Below are positions 1-11,134 of a DNA stretch of 64,000 bases, piece by piece. The notes beneath the pieces were generated by a model. The model was given only the letters and a program-made list of their open reading frames with translations. It was not told where the DNA came from and did no database searches. The stretch is from assembly GCA_036873755.1 (NCBI GenBank), contig JAVTVY010017181.1, positions 124,001 through 188,000 of the forward strand, in the 5' to 3' direction. A program made the position numbers and the translations under genes. The stretch's first letter is position 1. Each line of letters begins with the position of its first letter. The DNA comes from Hanleya hanleyi. Taxonomy: Eukaryota; Mollusca; Polyplacophora; Lepidopleurida; Hanleyidae.

Positions 1-960
1 TAGCAAGTAGTCCGAACAGAAAAGTGTCCCAGATGATAAATTGACATAATTTACAATGTAAATTGGTTCTATACCACATGATTATTTTCTGACAGATGTT
101 CATCTTTAGTTAATGCTCATTATAAACTGACAACAGTTTGCTAGCGTCGCAATTTGCTAAACGTGCATTTGACTTTGATAGAGGGCTCATTCTTGTCTCA
201 TTAGTTCTTTGGTGGATATCACTTGTCAGTGTTCCTTATCAGGAGCGCAAACACGGTTTGAAATTTGGGAGTGCCACCGTCAATTTGACAAGAAGGGAAA
301 TTCCCATTTGCGAACTACCGTGACAATATCAAGCGCAAAAGCTTGATTCCTGCTTTTTTTCTTCTTGCATCACTGATTATTTTTCTGTACTACTAGAATT
401 CAGTTTGCATGTAAATACTAGTATGAGAAAATAGTTCTTACTCTCTCAAGAAACTCTAAGAATTTAATTCTTGGAACTAAATTGAATTATCATGATGCGA
501 AAATGTAATAATTTATTTCTCACCTTTCGCAAATGTAAGAAAATGTCGTATAAAAGTTTAAGAAATTAAGAACACTAAGATCAATATGTTCAAATAAGAA
601 ATCTTGAGCAATAAAAGTCTTACTTAAGAATTAATTTTCCACATCGTGAATTGTCAATGAAATGATGTGTGTGTGTGTGTGTTGATATAAGCTGTCACTG
701 GGCACAATGAATAGGCACAATTGTTGTTCAAGTAAGTGTACACAATATGGGCTACCTCGCAATCTTATCTAATACAAATCACCGAAGCTAATCTTTTTAG
801 GGTTTTCTCTTATGGCCTCTATTTACCGCGGTTATATGTGCTGCATTGTTTTCACATGAAGGGTTTCATAGCTTTTTACGTGTTTTATCCCACTGTGAAG
901 CATTTAATAAAATTTTGTCAAATAATAGGGGTTTAGGGGAATTGTACAATTATTTGATCC
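1..960. other. AT-rich non-coding DNA
   Basis: No open frame here has a recognisable domain. A short (GT)n run lies at about 666-682. The rest is AT-rich with no repeat that I can match elsewhere in the window. Confidence 0.5.
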
Positions 961-1218
961 ATGAACGTAGAAACGATCATGCAATACATTATATTATTCC
1001 TGGCATGTGAAGGCTTTTTGGTGTCATTTGCAAATACCTACGACTGTAATCTGGAGAACTATATGAAAAATGTACCCGAAGAGGACGTTAAGTTCCAGCA
1101 ATTATTGATCATTTTATTATTTTGTAAAAGTTTTTCTCACCAAAATCAGGAGTTTACCTGGTATTGTCCAGATATACTATATCAAAATGTGGTATCATAC
1201 ATTCTTCCCAACACTTAA
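961..1218 (+). CDS. Possible first exon with signal peptide (weak)
   Basis: The 85-codon open frame starts with a hydrophobic run at residues 7-24 (IILFLACEGFLVSFA) followed by a polar stretch with a cysteine, which looks like a secretory signal and a mature start. A possible weak splice donor (GTTAAG) lies near 1089. About 340 bp downstream, 1456-1557 reads through as a second short plus-strand segment before a donor-like GTAAAT. I recognise no family. It could equally be a chance ORF in AT-rich DNA. Confidence 0.18.
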   Translation: MNVETIMQYIILFLACEGFLVSFANTYDCNLENYMKNVPEEDVKFQQLLIILLFCKSFSHQNQEFTWYCPDILYQNVVSYILPNT

Positions 1219-2444
1219 AGCTATAGTGCCGTATTCCGTTCCATATTCTGGCCAAAAGGCCAAAGGCATTTTATAAAGTTTTCCCCAAACAAATGTAAAT
1301 AAATCAGGGGTATGATCTCTGATTACCACAAGCTCATATGCGTGATTGCGTTCATCACTTTGAGTCATCGTATAAGATTAATTGATGTTCACTTGTATTC
1401 CAAAGCGTATAGCATTTCATCAAAATTTGTCAAATAATGGGATGGAGATAAGTTTTTATTGAAAATCACCAATGCAGAAACTTTGAAACGATACCAGCAA
1501 TATGTAGTTTCACTCCGGACATATGGGGGCAGTTTAGTCCCATTTACAAGTATCTGGTAAATGTAACTGATATATCTAAAAGAGAAAATGCACCAGAAGC
1601 GAAAGTAAACTGTAATACAGCTAAAATTGCTGATTTTTATAAATTGTTTCCTCGTGAAATTCAGTCGGACACAATTTATTGACCTAGTAGTTGATGTGTG
1701 CCGTTCGTACATTCTGGTCAGCACATTATTCTACCTGTTAAGACAATCATGCTCAGTAGGCCTATTATGACCAGTCAGAGAAAGCTTCTCTCGTGTGTAT
1801 CGAAAGTAGGAAAGTGTCGCTCTTTAAGATTAGAGGTATCAGAAGCTGCTTCGGGGAAGAAGTCGCCTCGGTTTCTCTTTTACCAAAGGCACTCGCAATT
1901 ATATGGAATAATATATTGATCAACTATTCTAGAATATTTGTTTGAAAACTATTTTGTTTATATTTTCTACATAAACCATCTTGTACACCTGTGCATTATA
2001 AAGATACTTTTCTTGGAAAATAGACTATTTAATTTTTAAAATTAATTCTGAGGGCCTTTGGTACCTACCGAAAGTTCTCTTCACCAATACGCCCCTGGTG
2101 GAACAAGGGAGATAAAACGCTTTCCGAATTGGGCTATAAATCTGTATGGGCCATCAGTCTGCATGGGCACTGACGAATTGGGCACTATATCAGAATTGTT
2201 CAGCTAATTGGATAGTATAAGCATGCATAGTTTCAAGCTTAAATGAAAAAGCGCACAATCTTGCATATTTTCTTTGCTTATCAGCTGGACGATTAAGAGA
2301 AAATGTGCAGATTACGGAGGAAACTCGGTCGAATGGAAAAAGGGAGACAACTCTGGTACTTAATTGATTAAGTGACTTACATACCCTGAAACTGCTTTTT
2401 TGCAGTTTTGTAGTCCCGGAATGTCTCAAAATTGTTAACAAACG
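1219..2444. other. Non-coding, no recognisable gene
   Basis: Short ORFs occur on both strands without family signature. The stretch ends at the (GA)n tail of LINE copy A at 2445. Confidence 0.5.
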
Positions 2445-2445
2445 A

Positions 2446-2700
2446 GAGAGAGAGAGAGAATTAGGTTTAATGTCGCGTTCCGCAATATTTCAGCTATATA
2501 GCGACGATCAAACAAAATTCCCATTACTCAAGCCAATAACTTAGAAATCCAACGCATTAAGACATACACACATTAAAACTTACAAACCGATTTCTCTCAA
2601 ATAACCCAAGATGCAATCCTCCCATACCCGACTAAAAATATCTTCAAAAGTAGTCGTTCGATAAAAACCATCTCTTACAATCTTAAAATCTATTCATTGG
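2446..2700 (-). repeat. LINE 3' terminal region and GA/TC tail
   Basis: Near-identical sequence occurs at 15.6-15.75 kb, 20.95-21.1 kb and 34.57-34.72 kb. It ends with a CAGCTATATAGCGACGATC-like motif and then a pure (GA)n run (TC on the sense strand). Repeated use of the same simple-repeat tail indicates that it belongs to the LINE 3' end rather than to the target. Confidence 0.8.
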
Positions 2701-3554
2701 ATAAGAATATGTTTCACCGTGAGATCTTCATGGCATGGAATAAACCTTGGGACTGGCTCTTTTTTTAGTAATTGTTTGTGAGTTAATTGTGTATGGCCGA
2801 TTCTACATCGCCTGATCATGGTTTGATCGAAACGTTTCTGACTGTTCAGATGAGTATAGCCAACAGTTTTTTTTAACTCATGACGTTTGTTATTATTCAC
2901 AGCAGCCCATAAAGATTGAAACAGCCGTCTCACATAAGTACAGATAGAGGATCTGATATCGATATATGAGATCAACAGAATCAACCTCATTATCTAGCGC
3001 TGACTTAGCCATCCTATCAGCCTCAGTATTACCTTTGATGCCAACGTGACTAGGCAACAAACAGAACACAATGCCAATCTGTTGATCAAATCTGCAGTCA
3101 TGTAGTTGTAGAATACTCAAGATAGTGGGATGAGTCGAAGTTCCACTTTTAATCGCTTGGATGCATGACAGTGAATCTGAGCATATGATATATTTTTCCT
3201 TTTTGTGGACCCAATACTTTCTAAAGCCAACAATATAGCTTTTGCTTCTGCAGTGAATGTCGAACTTTTATCTGGTAGTCGACAGGTTTTAGTTTTGGAA
3301 GTAAAGATAGTAGCGCTTGCTTATTTCTCACCATCTTTAGAACCGTCTGTATAAATAGCCTGATGCGATATGTATTTTTCTCTCAGTAGACCAAATTCTT
3401 GTGTATACAAGAGCTGGCTCGTGTCTGCCTTTTTATATTTCGTTAGAGAAATATCTACTTCTGGTTGAGCTAACTGCCACGGTGGAATGGGTAAGAGCTT
3501 GTTAGGTAAAATTTGCCTAAGCTTAATACCAGCTGCTACAATGTAAAGTTTCAT
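2694..3554 (-). pseudogene. LINE copy A ORF2, RNase H and C-terminal zinc motif (broken)
   Basis: IYTDGSKDGEK at the end of block 3554-3321 is the first RNase H catalytic motif. PSHVGIKGNTEADRMAK in 3120-2893 is the last one. Block 2990-2694 codes for the C-terminal CX2C...H motif region (IPCHEDLTVKHIL) that follows RNase H in this family. RNase H would remove the RNA template during cDNA synthesis. The blocks are in different frames. Confidence 0.8.
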
Positions 3555-4565
3555 ACGAATTCCAAATAGAGATTCACGAACTGATGCTTGAAAACAGGAT
3601 TCGAGTGATTTGATCGCAATTTTGTGATATATTGCAGTGATAGTTTGATTTTTCGAAGTTCTAAAAGAAATTCATCTGCCTCGACATATAAGCTTTCTTT
3701 AGGTGATGTTTTGAATGCTCCAAGGCAGGTTGCACCGTTGTAAACAATAGATCTATAATCAAGTTTGAAACGAACAAGTGATCGATATAAATGGAGAAGT
3801 GTTTTCTGATCTCCCCATCTAGAGTCGGCAACTACCTTCAACAAATCAAGAGCTTTCGTGCACTTACCTTTCAAGCATTTTATATGCGATTTGAACGTTA
3901 GTCGGTGGTCAAACAACATTCCTAAGAATTTGACCTCATTTACCACTTTGATCTCAGTTCCATCTAATATTAGTACTGGATCTTTGTTCTGGAAATGTTT
4001 TCTGCAAAAGCGTATACAATTTGTCTTAACTTTGGAGAATTTGAAGCCATTTTCTAGACACCATTTCTGAATTTTATTCAGACAAAGTTGTAATGTTCTC
4101 TCAATATTCTGTATAATTTTTCCACTGCACGAAATTGTTGAAATCGTCTACAAAGAGTGAACCATCAATTGATTTATTGAAAACTTCCGCTAAGCTGTTG
4201 ATCTTGATACTACACAGAGTAGTAGACAAAATACTGCCCTGTGGGACACCCTGATCCTGGTCGAAATGATCAGACATGATTGTACCCAACCGAACTTGGA
4301 ATTGTCTATCATTCAACAAGCTGGATATGAAATGGGTAAACGACCCTTTAATCCCATAGTATGAATGTCTTTTAGAATCCCGTATTTCCATGTAGTATCA
4401 TAGACTTTTTCTAAATCAAAAAAGATGGAAACTACATGTTCATTCTTGGCGAAAGCATTCTTGACATAGGAATCTAATCTGACTAAATGGTCAATGGTAC
4501 TTCTATTTTTACGGAAACAAGCTCAGTAAGTTTCTTTTCAGTTCAAGGCGATCATTTATCATGCA
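3551..4565 (-). pseudogene. LINE copy A ORF2, reverse transcriptase portion (broken)
   Basis: The open block 4391-4101 carries GVPQGSILSTTL (RT motif 4) and the catalytic FVDD (the YADD-box equivalent). The block 3946-3551 carries the thumb region with FLGMLFDHRLTFKSHI and LLHLYRSLVR. Frame changes separate the blocks. Homology to copies B and C is plain over the whole stretch. Confidence 0.8.
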
Positions 4566-5265
4566 CTCCATTGTTTTACAAACACAGTTTTATAACTGTA
4601 TAGGATCTGAAACATCAGCAGAAGAAACTTTTGAAATTCTGACCAATTTGCTTTCTTAAAATTATACCTTGTTAAAGGGGGTTATCAGCTGCATGAACAG
4701 CTTTTCAAACAGTGGGAAAGTGATCACTTCCACAAAGGACATCATGAACAGACCAAGTAAATTCTTCGAGTATAGGAAGGTCGCAAAGTGAGATATCTAA
4801 AGATAAATAGGTTCCATGAGTTGTGGAAAAATGTGTATAAGAACCATCATTAAAAATACACAAAGAATTATTTGATATAAAATCATCAAGAACCTTTCCT
4901 TTACAATTCTCTTCTTTATCCCAAAGGTTACTACGGCCGCTGATCGTAAAGATTCTGAAGTTCACTAAGACGGAGACCTCCAGATGAAGGTATGTATAGC
5001 GTGCATAATGTGAATACAGAATTCAAAGTGAGGCGAACTGCTAAAGCTTGTAAATCTGTCTCCAAATCAATAGGACTATGCAAAACAATCATTTTAACAA
5101 GTATTGAGGAGCCGCCTGCAGCCTTTAAATTATTTTTATCTGCTTCTTTGAGAAAAGTTTCATTCAAACAGAGGGCTAAGGGTTCATAATCCTGACAACT
5201 GAAGCTCGTGTAAATTTGACCAAACTCCTCTGCAGTTCCATTGGAGGAGGATAGGAGACTGAGCC
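4565..5265 (-). pseudogene. LINE copy A ORF2, endonuclease portion (broken)
   Basis: Fragments in shifting frames match the endonuclease of copy C. They include LNETFLKEADK near 5167-5130, the GGSSILVKM segment, and a C-terminal block (4965-4705) ending with the SDHFP motif typical of AP-endonuclease domains of LINEs. A segment present in copy C is missing between LKAA and GGSS. The domain would nick target DNA to prime reverse transcription. It is non-functional here because of the frameshifts. Confidence 0.7.
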
Positions 5266-5602
5266 ATTTTTAGTCTATATGAAGAAATAACTCAGAAGAG
5301 TACACACACTAAGAAATAGTGTCAACTTAGCCATTATGAACTTTTATTTAAAGGTCTTCTCTGGCTATTCTGTTCTTTTTATGCTCTTCTCGCAACTGCT
5401 GAATATCTTTGTATTTGTTTCTATCAATGGCCTGTTCTCTCTTCTGTTCACATTTCTTTTTCGACCTCTGGTTTAAGGAAGTCTTGCCGGGTTGCTTATT
5501 ATCACAAGATTGATCCATGTGCTCAACGACAGCGTTTTTATCTGAGGAGAGGTTTATAGGTGTATCTGTGTTGAGAATGGAGATATCATCTTCTCCTTCA
5601 TC

Positions 5603-7105
5603 TTATTTTTCATTTTCCCTCAGTATCTGATTGCTAGCTCCATCACTAGTGAACTCCTCGAACACATCATCATCGGGAGCGAAGTTCACAGGTGAATCCA
5701 TTTCAGAAATAAAACCAAAATCTTCATCTTTACCTTCTTTATCCACTGAGGGCAGCTCATTTCTAGCATCATCTCTGGTGAGCTCAGCAACCACATTTTC
5801 ATCTGGGGCGAAGTTCAATTCACCACCAGGATGCACAGGTGCATCTACTGAGAGTAGATTTTCTAACATCAACACATTTCTAACATCATCTTTGGTAAAC
5901 TTAGCACTCACACCATCATCTGGGGTGAAGTTCGAGATAACACTACAATGTACAAGTGTAGAACTAATGTCTTCATCTTCACTTCCTTTCCCATCTACGA
6001 AGGGTAGCTCGTTCCTAGCATCATCTGTGGTGAGCTCTGTTTCGACAACAGCATCCGAACGCACAGGTGAATGTTCACTACGACTGCCGTCTACATCAAG
6101 TGCAGTAGCATCGTTGCTGGGCATTTGACAATCGTTGACAACTCTGTCGTTCTCCAACCCGGACAGAGAACCAACAGTTTGAAGTGTTTCTGGATCCACA
6201 ATCCTCTCATACTCATTATCTTTAGACTGCTGATTATGAAGTGAACGTTCCGGACTTTTATCTACACTATTCCTTTTGGGGGGAGGACTAGGAGTATCAA
6301 AGGAATTATCAACATCATCCTCCTCAGAGAGAGCTGAAAATCTTTTTCAGCTCTTCATAGTTTTCCTTTGTCTAAGCTTAGAATTCCTCTTTCAGGTCTT
6401 GCCATCCGGTCCTACAATTGACCAAATGCTATCACCAACGCTTTCAGGTTGCTCGATTTCCTGTGCGTTCATTGTGACAGAGCTCTCCGCAACGGTGGAC
6501 TTTTCTGCAACGGGAGATTTCTTCTCTGTATTGGATTGCATTCCAGTCACATATTGTGAAGCAGTCCGGTTTTTTCTGTTAGTCAGACCTTCTGTGTTTT
6601 CAGGAGTTTTACATTCCCGTTTTTTATGGCCTGGCTGTCCGCATCTCAGGCATTTATTCTTGAATGACCAATTCCAAAACATGTGATTTCCATCTCCGCA
6701 GGTGTAACACGCTTTAACCTGACCTTTATATATGTCAAAGTCTGAATTCTCCAAACATAACTGTGGAGGGAAGAGTGGTTTTGATGCCAGACATCCACAC
6801 CTTCCTACTCCCAGTTTTGAAAACTCGTGGGAAATGTCATGAACTTTACCATAGTTCTCAAAAATATGTCTGATGTCAATTGACCAAATGCTATCACCAA
6901 CGCTTTCAGGTTGCTCGATTTCCTGTGCGTTCATTGTGACAGAGCTCTCCGCAACGGCGGACTTTTCCGCAACGGGAGATTTCTTCTCTGTATTGGATTG
7001 AATTCCAGTCACATATTGTGAAGCAGCCTGGTTTTTTCTGTCAGTCAGACCTTCTGAGTTTTCACGAGTTTTAAATTCCCGTTTTTTTGTGGCCTGGCTG
7101 TCCAC
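5603..7105 (-). pseudogene. LINE copy A ORF1 (broken)
   Basis: Two open blocks (7105-6392 and 6199-5603) correspond to the nucleic-acid-binding ORF1 of the element. The first block has a CX2CX4HX4C knuckle (CLRCGQPGHKKREC) next to a second cysteine cluster (CYTCGDGNH). The second block is acidic and built on repeats of the type FTPDD...ELTxDDARNELP. Its family role is RNA binding and particle assembly. The segment coding NTEKKSPVAEK...VGDSIWSI is present twice, at about 6400-6600 and 6880-7085. No start as clean as that of copy C is seen. Confidence 0.75.
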
Positions 7106-7271
7106 AACTCAGGCATTTGTTCTTGAATGGACAATCCCAAAGCATGTGATTTTCATCTCCACAGGTGCGACAGGCTTTAACCTGACCTTTGTATCAAACA
7201 GGAAGTCTGAATTCTCCAAACATAACAGTGGAGGATACCAGATATCCACACCTTCCTACTCCCAGTTTTGA

Positions 7272-7479
7272 AATATCATGAACTTTATGATATCGGTGTG
7301 TGTGGCTTACCGTAAAAAAAATCGGAAGTTATTTACATTTGTGACAAAAGTATTATCTTTTGCATGCTGATTTGTGATTGTTCCAGGACCCAGAAAATCT
7401 ACGGCTGCAAGCTGAACTCTGCATGGGATGGGTGTTATGTTGTAATTTGGAAAGGGGGGAGGGATTAAAATGTGTTGAC
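7272..7479. other. Junction sequence between LINE copy A and dispersed repeat
   Basis: No gene is seen. The sequence after the LINE is unique within the window. Confidence 0.4.
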
Positions 7480-7935
7480 TTAACCCTCCCTATCCTGGCG
7501 CTATCTCCGGAACGACAAAAAATGGAAAGCTGAAACTCCATGACTTTATAGTTTATCATATTGGGTTCATTTTGAGCCTATTTACATAAGTCTTCGAGCA
7601 GAGGATCATGGGAAAATTCAAGATGGCGACCACGGGGGTACCAGAAAAGTTATGTTTTTGTCATATTTCTTCCAAATTTCTGCTTTTCCCGACGAAAAGC
7701 GGGGAAAACCTAGTTTATGTCACATCAAATTAATATTCACTAATTTGTCATGCAGATTTTGAGGAGAAATTGCACAAATAAAAAATTCGGAAAAGCTGAC
7801 TGAAAAATCGACCAAAAATGCCGTTTTTGAAAATGGTGTCACTGTGGCATCATCAAAGCGGCCATCTTCGTTTTTTTTTACATTTTCTGGTAGAGCTTGA
7901 CCCAAGGGTATAGTGTGGTAAGTTTCAGCCCCCTA
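7480..7935 (-). repeat. Dispersed repeat 'M', copy 1
   Basis: This stretch matches, in reverse orientation, the sequences at 31.84-32.27 kb, 61.79-62.15 kb and 62.20-62.53 kb, and partly 25.36-25.50 kb. Shared landmarks are AAGATGGCGAC, GATCATGGGAAA, AAAAATCGACCAAAAA and TCTCCGGAACGAC. No coding capacity is seen. It looks like a non-autonomous element or a decayed LINE/DNA-transposon UTR; the class is unresolved. Confidence 0.7.
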
Positions 7936-8719
7936 GCTCAAGGGGTAAGAACAATAATTAGGGGGGAGCCATTTCGCCCCTCATCCCGGCCACAACAGGT
8001 ACCAAAAAGCCCAGGCCAGATAGGGTTAAACTAACCGCCTACCCTTTGTACGCATTTCTATTTTATATGGTGAACACTTTTACATAAAAGGTACATGATG
8101 CTGATGTTCAGTATATGTACCGTGACAATATTACAGATAGGCCAGCTTTGATGAATTCAAAAGGGTCATTAAATTTGGAATTATTTTTGAACATTTTCAC
8201 CAGTTTAACACAAGGTTTTACCGAGATACAATAAACAGCAATCTATCTCTTATATTTTGTGAGGTTGATACATCACGGTCTAATTAGTTCCCGTTATCAG
8301 CTGTCGTAACCTTTTAATGAATAAATAATGTTTTATTCACCACACACTCAGTTTACGTACAGTGTATCGGTGCATGTAAACATTCAGGAAGACATTGTGA
8401 AATCTGTAAACAACGCACTGCCTAGATTATCTCTGCAGTTAGCTACCCTGGTGTACCTTATGCCCTATGGGCTATAGGGTACAGGGGTGTGCACATGCCT
8501 ACTATGATGTAACTTCTGAGCTCTGCACTCCAAGAGCTCCAAACTCAGACTACAAGAGCTCCGAGCGCTCCGATCCAAGAGCTCTGCCCTAGGGGAGCTA
8601 CCACCACCACCGAGCGATGACGGGCGTCAACGCCCGGGGGTGGTGGTGTGTGGCGGTGGTGGTGTCTGTACATATAGGGATTATCAGTCCATATGTATTG
8701 GTCGACTAATCAAAATTTC
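7936..8719. other. Non-coding DNA
   Basis: No gene is recognised. A cluster of GAGCTC-type words (AAGAGCTCCGAGCGCTCCG) lies around 8517-8600. Confidence 0.4.
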
Positions 8720-8910
8720 GCCACCACCCGTACTGATGACGGCACCAGTGACGTTGCAGATGACATGGGAATCACTCAAGTCGTGGTCTACACCACGAGA
8801 GCTTCAAGATGACACCCTGCACTTCATCTTGGGATGAGATATAGAACCTCAATTTCTCAAATATATCCTTGTGCACCTCAAGAATGACCACTCTACTTTC
8901 TAACCCCCAA
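8720..8910 (+). repeat. Single unit related to the 179-bp tandem repeat
   Basis: The words CTGATGAC, GATGACATGGG, CAAGTCGTGGTCTACACCAC and CACC...CTTC occur in the same order as in the units at 10.2-10.66 kb. Confidence 0.6.
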
Positions 8911-9585
8911 ATGTGCAAACAAGGGTATTCAGGACATGCTGCCGTTACATATCCAGGCCTGCCTGACGACGCTTAGGCCAAAGGCGATTATGACGGAAGA
9001 TTAAACTTTCTCAAATGACGATTTCTAATTGGACAAGAGCCTACTTGAATTTTAAACATACCCAACACGGCTCCCCCAGCATGGGTATGATGTACTGGAG
9101 GGAGTAAGAACATGATTGACCTGTCATTCTTGGTGTTGTTGTTGTTCTCTCATCTTTCTACATCATGGCGTCAGGGCGTTTTACTAGGACGTTATAGCGT
9201 TAAGATAAAGCATTAAGTCATTAACATAGGTATTGAGGCGTTGGTCCACCGCGACCCCAAGTTGACCTAAACAATTGTATATGACCTCTGTGACGTCACT
9301 TCGGGATACTCTGAGGTAACTCTACCAGGTAGCTAGAGCGAACATGGCCACCTCTCTCCAAACGCGCTTCTTTGCACCCCCGAAACTCCCCTTTCTCTAC
9401 TACTTCCAAGTGATCTATAAATAGAACAGGGGTTTTCCAGAAAATTCCCTGAAAAATTAACCCTGATAGTTTCTGATATTTGTGATACTAAACTGGATTA
9501 ATTTCGTTGACTTTTATTTACCCGAAATTGAGAGACTACACTATCTCAACAACATTCTCATTTCTATGACTCCGTATAACAAGTA
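8911..9585. other. Non-coding DNA
   Basis: No gene is seen. Short GCGTTA/GGCGTT words recur at 9170-9245, as they do at 9960-10080. Confidence 0.4.
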
Positions 9586-9595
9586 AATGGTGCGA

Positions 9596-9711
9596 GTCAG
9601 GAGTGGGATTCGAACCCACGTCCGCATCTGCAGACCAGTATACCCATACCCCGGGGAAGACAATTTCATAGATCTTGTGACCAGCGCCTTAGACCACTCG
9701 GCCATCCTGAT
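9596..9711 (-). pseudogene. tRNA-Leu(CAA)-like sequence with intron-like insert
   Basis: The minus strand has a D-arm/A box (GGATGGCCGAGTGGTCTAAGGCG) and a T-arm/B box (GTGGGTTCGAATCCCAC) closing an acceptor stem TCAGGA/TCCTGA, with a class II (Leu-type) layout. The triplet CAA, followed by a ~40-nt insertion, sits where the intron of animal tRNA-Leu(CAA) sits. The first acceptor pair is A-C, and the anticodon stem strands (CTGGT and ACTGG) do not pair, so I call it a pseudogene. A Pol III promoter could still work. Confidence 0.6.
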
Positions 9712-9805
9712 CAAAGCTGGTTATCGTGGTCATAATGATTCATATATAGTGCTATATTTGTACAATGGTTTTGCAACATGGCGAAGGATAACGAAAAAGG
9801 TGTGT

Positions 9806-9876
9806 GTCAGAAGTGGGATTCGAACCCACGTCCCAAATATGTAGATTGGCACCTTAGACCACTCGGCCATCCTGAC
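9806..9876 (-). pseudogene. tRNA-Leu-like pseudogene, duplicate
   Basis: The acceptor stem GTCAGGA/TTCTGAC, A box and B box are all intact, but the class II variable arm and the intron are missing. The anticodon arm is reduced to CCAAT...TTTGG with a non-Leu loop. The downstream flank (ATATAGTGCTATATTT) matches that of the preceding copy, so both lie in a ~210-bp tandem duplication. Confidence 0.55.
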
Positions 9877-9954
9877 CAACGTTGATTATGATGAACACAG
9901 AGTCCTATATAGTGCTATATTTTGTTACATGCTTTTACATGTCACGGTGTGTCT

Positions 9955-10100
9955 CCAGCCTGCCGGTTGACGGGTATATGCACGTTAGGTCGTTAGGATA
10001 AGGCGTTGAGACGGGCGTAAAGGCGTTGAAACGGGCGTTAAGGCATACAGATAGGGTGTTAAGGCGTAACAACGGACGCTGACGAGCGTCACTGCATTTT
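9955..10100. repeat. GGCGTT/GCGTTA short-motif cluster
   Basis: The words AAGGCGTT, CGTTAAGG and ACGGGCGT recur about every 12-20 bp. No coding function is apparent. Confidence 0.5.
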
Positions 10101-10199
10101 GATGAATTAGTGACAATATTCAAAAAATATCTAGGAAGTCAGAGCTTCTGAGCTATTTCACCAGGACGTTGAAGCGTTAAGCTTGGCATTGGCGGTCGT

Positions 10200-10660
10200 T
10201 GCTACAAGACGACACCTCACACGACGCATTCGGTCCACGGATGGTCCATCTCTACCCTAAACACTTTCCTTCACACCCCCATTAGACCCACTTTGGGTAC
10301 TACACCTACTAATGACGTCAACAATGACATCACAGATGACATGGGCATCCCTCAAGTCGTAGTCTACACCACGCGAGTTTCACTTTTTGTCATCTCGCAC
10401 GACACATTCGGACCATGGATGGTCCATCTCTATCTCAAAAACCTTCCTTCGCACCCTCCAAAATGCCCACTTTGAGTACTATTCCTACTGATGACCTCAC
10501 CAAAGACATCACAGATGACATGGACATCCCTCAAGTTGTGGTCTACATCACCATAGCTTCACTTTGACACCTCACACTACGCATTCGGACCACGAATGGT
10601 CCCTCAAACACACCCCACGCACCCTCAAAATTGCTGCTTTCTATACTACTCGTTTCCTCT
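10200..10660 (+). repeat. Tandem repeat, ~179-bp unit, about 2.5 copies
   Basis: Landmark GACATGGGCATCCCTCAAGT at 10339 recurs as GACATGGACATCCCTCAAGT 179 bp later. Each unit also contains CGGACCA(C/T)G(G/A)ATGGTCC and a CACCCTC...TACTAC tail. Confidence 0.7.
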
Positions 10661-11134
10661 TTTTCACCATACAGTCTGAAAAATGATATATTTTGAACTC
10701 ATAATTACATCTGCTGAGTACACAGCTTGTTACAGTTACAAAAGTCGTGGTGGTTTAGTTCAAGAACCTTTACTTTGACGATATTCTGTATTTTAGCATA
10801 CATTTAAAGTATAAACGTCACTGTGACGTCACTCTTGTGAATTCTTTTTGCAGCCACAGATTTTTTAAGAGAGTGATCCTAGGGGATCCTCTGGTGAAAA
10901 CATCATGCTTTTGTCACTTACGTAAATATAATTTCACTAAGCCACCTCACAGTATGTCCATGGGACATTTTGTTCAGACATGTACTTTCGTGGGTGCAAT
11001 CTCCTCAAAGTGACCGCACTGATCTTGAAAATCCAAGACACCGTTTTAGAGGAGGACATCTCTGGCCTGTTCCTTTTTGAGTGTCACAATCCAGAGACCC
11101 TTTGTCACCTGTGCTAACACATCAAGGACTTTCG
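10661..11134. other. Non-coding DNA
   Basis: No gene or repeat is recognised. Confidence 0.4.

Larger units (their letters stand above)
2446..7271 (-). mobile_element. Non-LTR retrotransposon copy A (RNase H-bearing LINE)
   Basis: Read on the minus strand, this stretch gives ORF1 with CCHC knuckles, an acidic C-terminal region, an AP-type endonuclease, a reverse transcriptase with GVPQGSILS and FVDD motifs, RNase H, a terminal zinc motif, and a 3' end finishing in a (TC)n/(GA)n tail. The order ORF1-APE-RT-RNase H is that of I-superfamily LINEs (I/Nimb-like); the exact clade is inference. The copy is dead: ORF2 is broken by many frameshifts, and ORF1 carries an internal duplication. The same family recurs as copy B (17.2-21.1 kb), copy C (34.6-41.2 kb) and a 3' fragment at 15.3 kb. 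The 5' boundary is approximate. Confidence 0.85.

Noticed and set aside
5631..6128. 165-codon plus ORF rich in Ser and Thr
   Set aside because: It is the antisense shadow of the acidic repeat region of LINE copy A ORF1.
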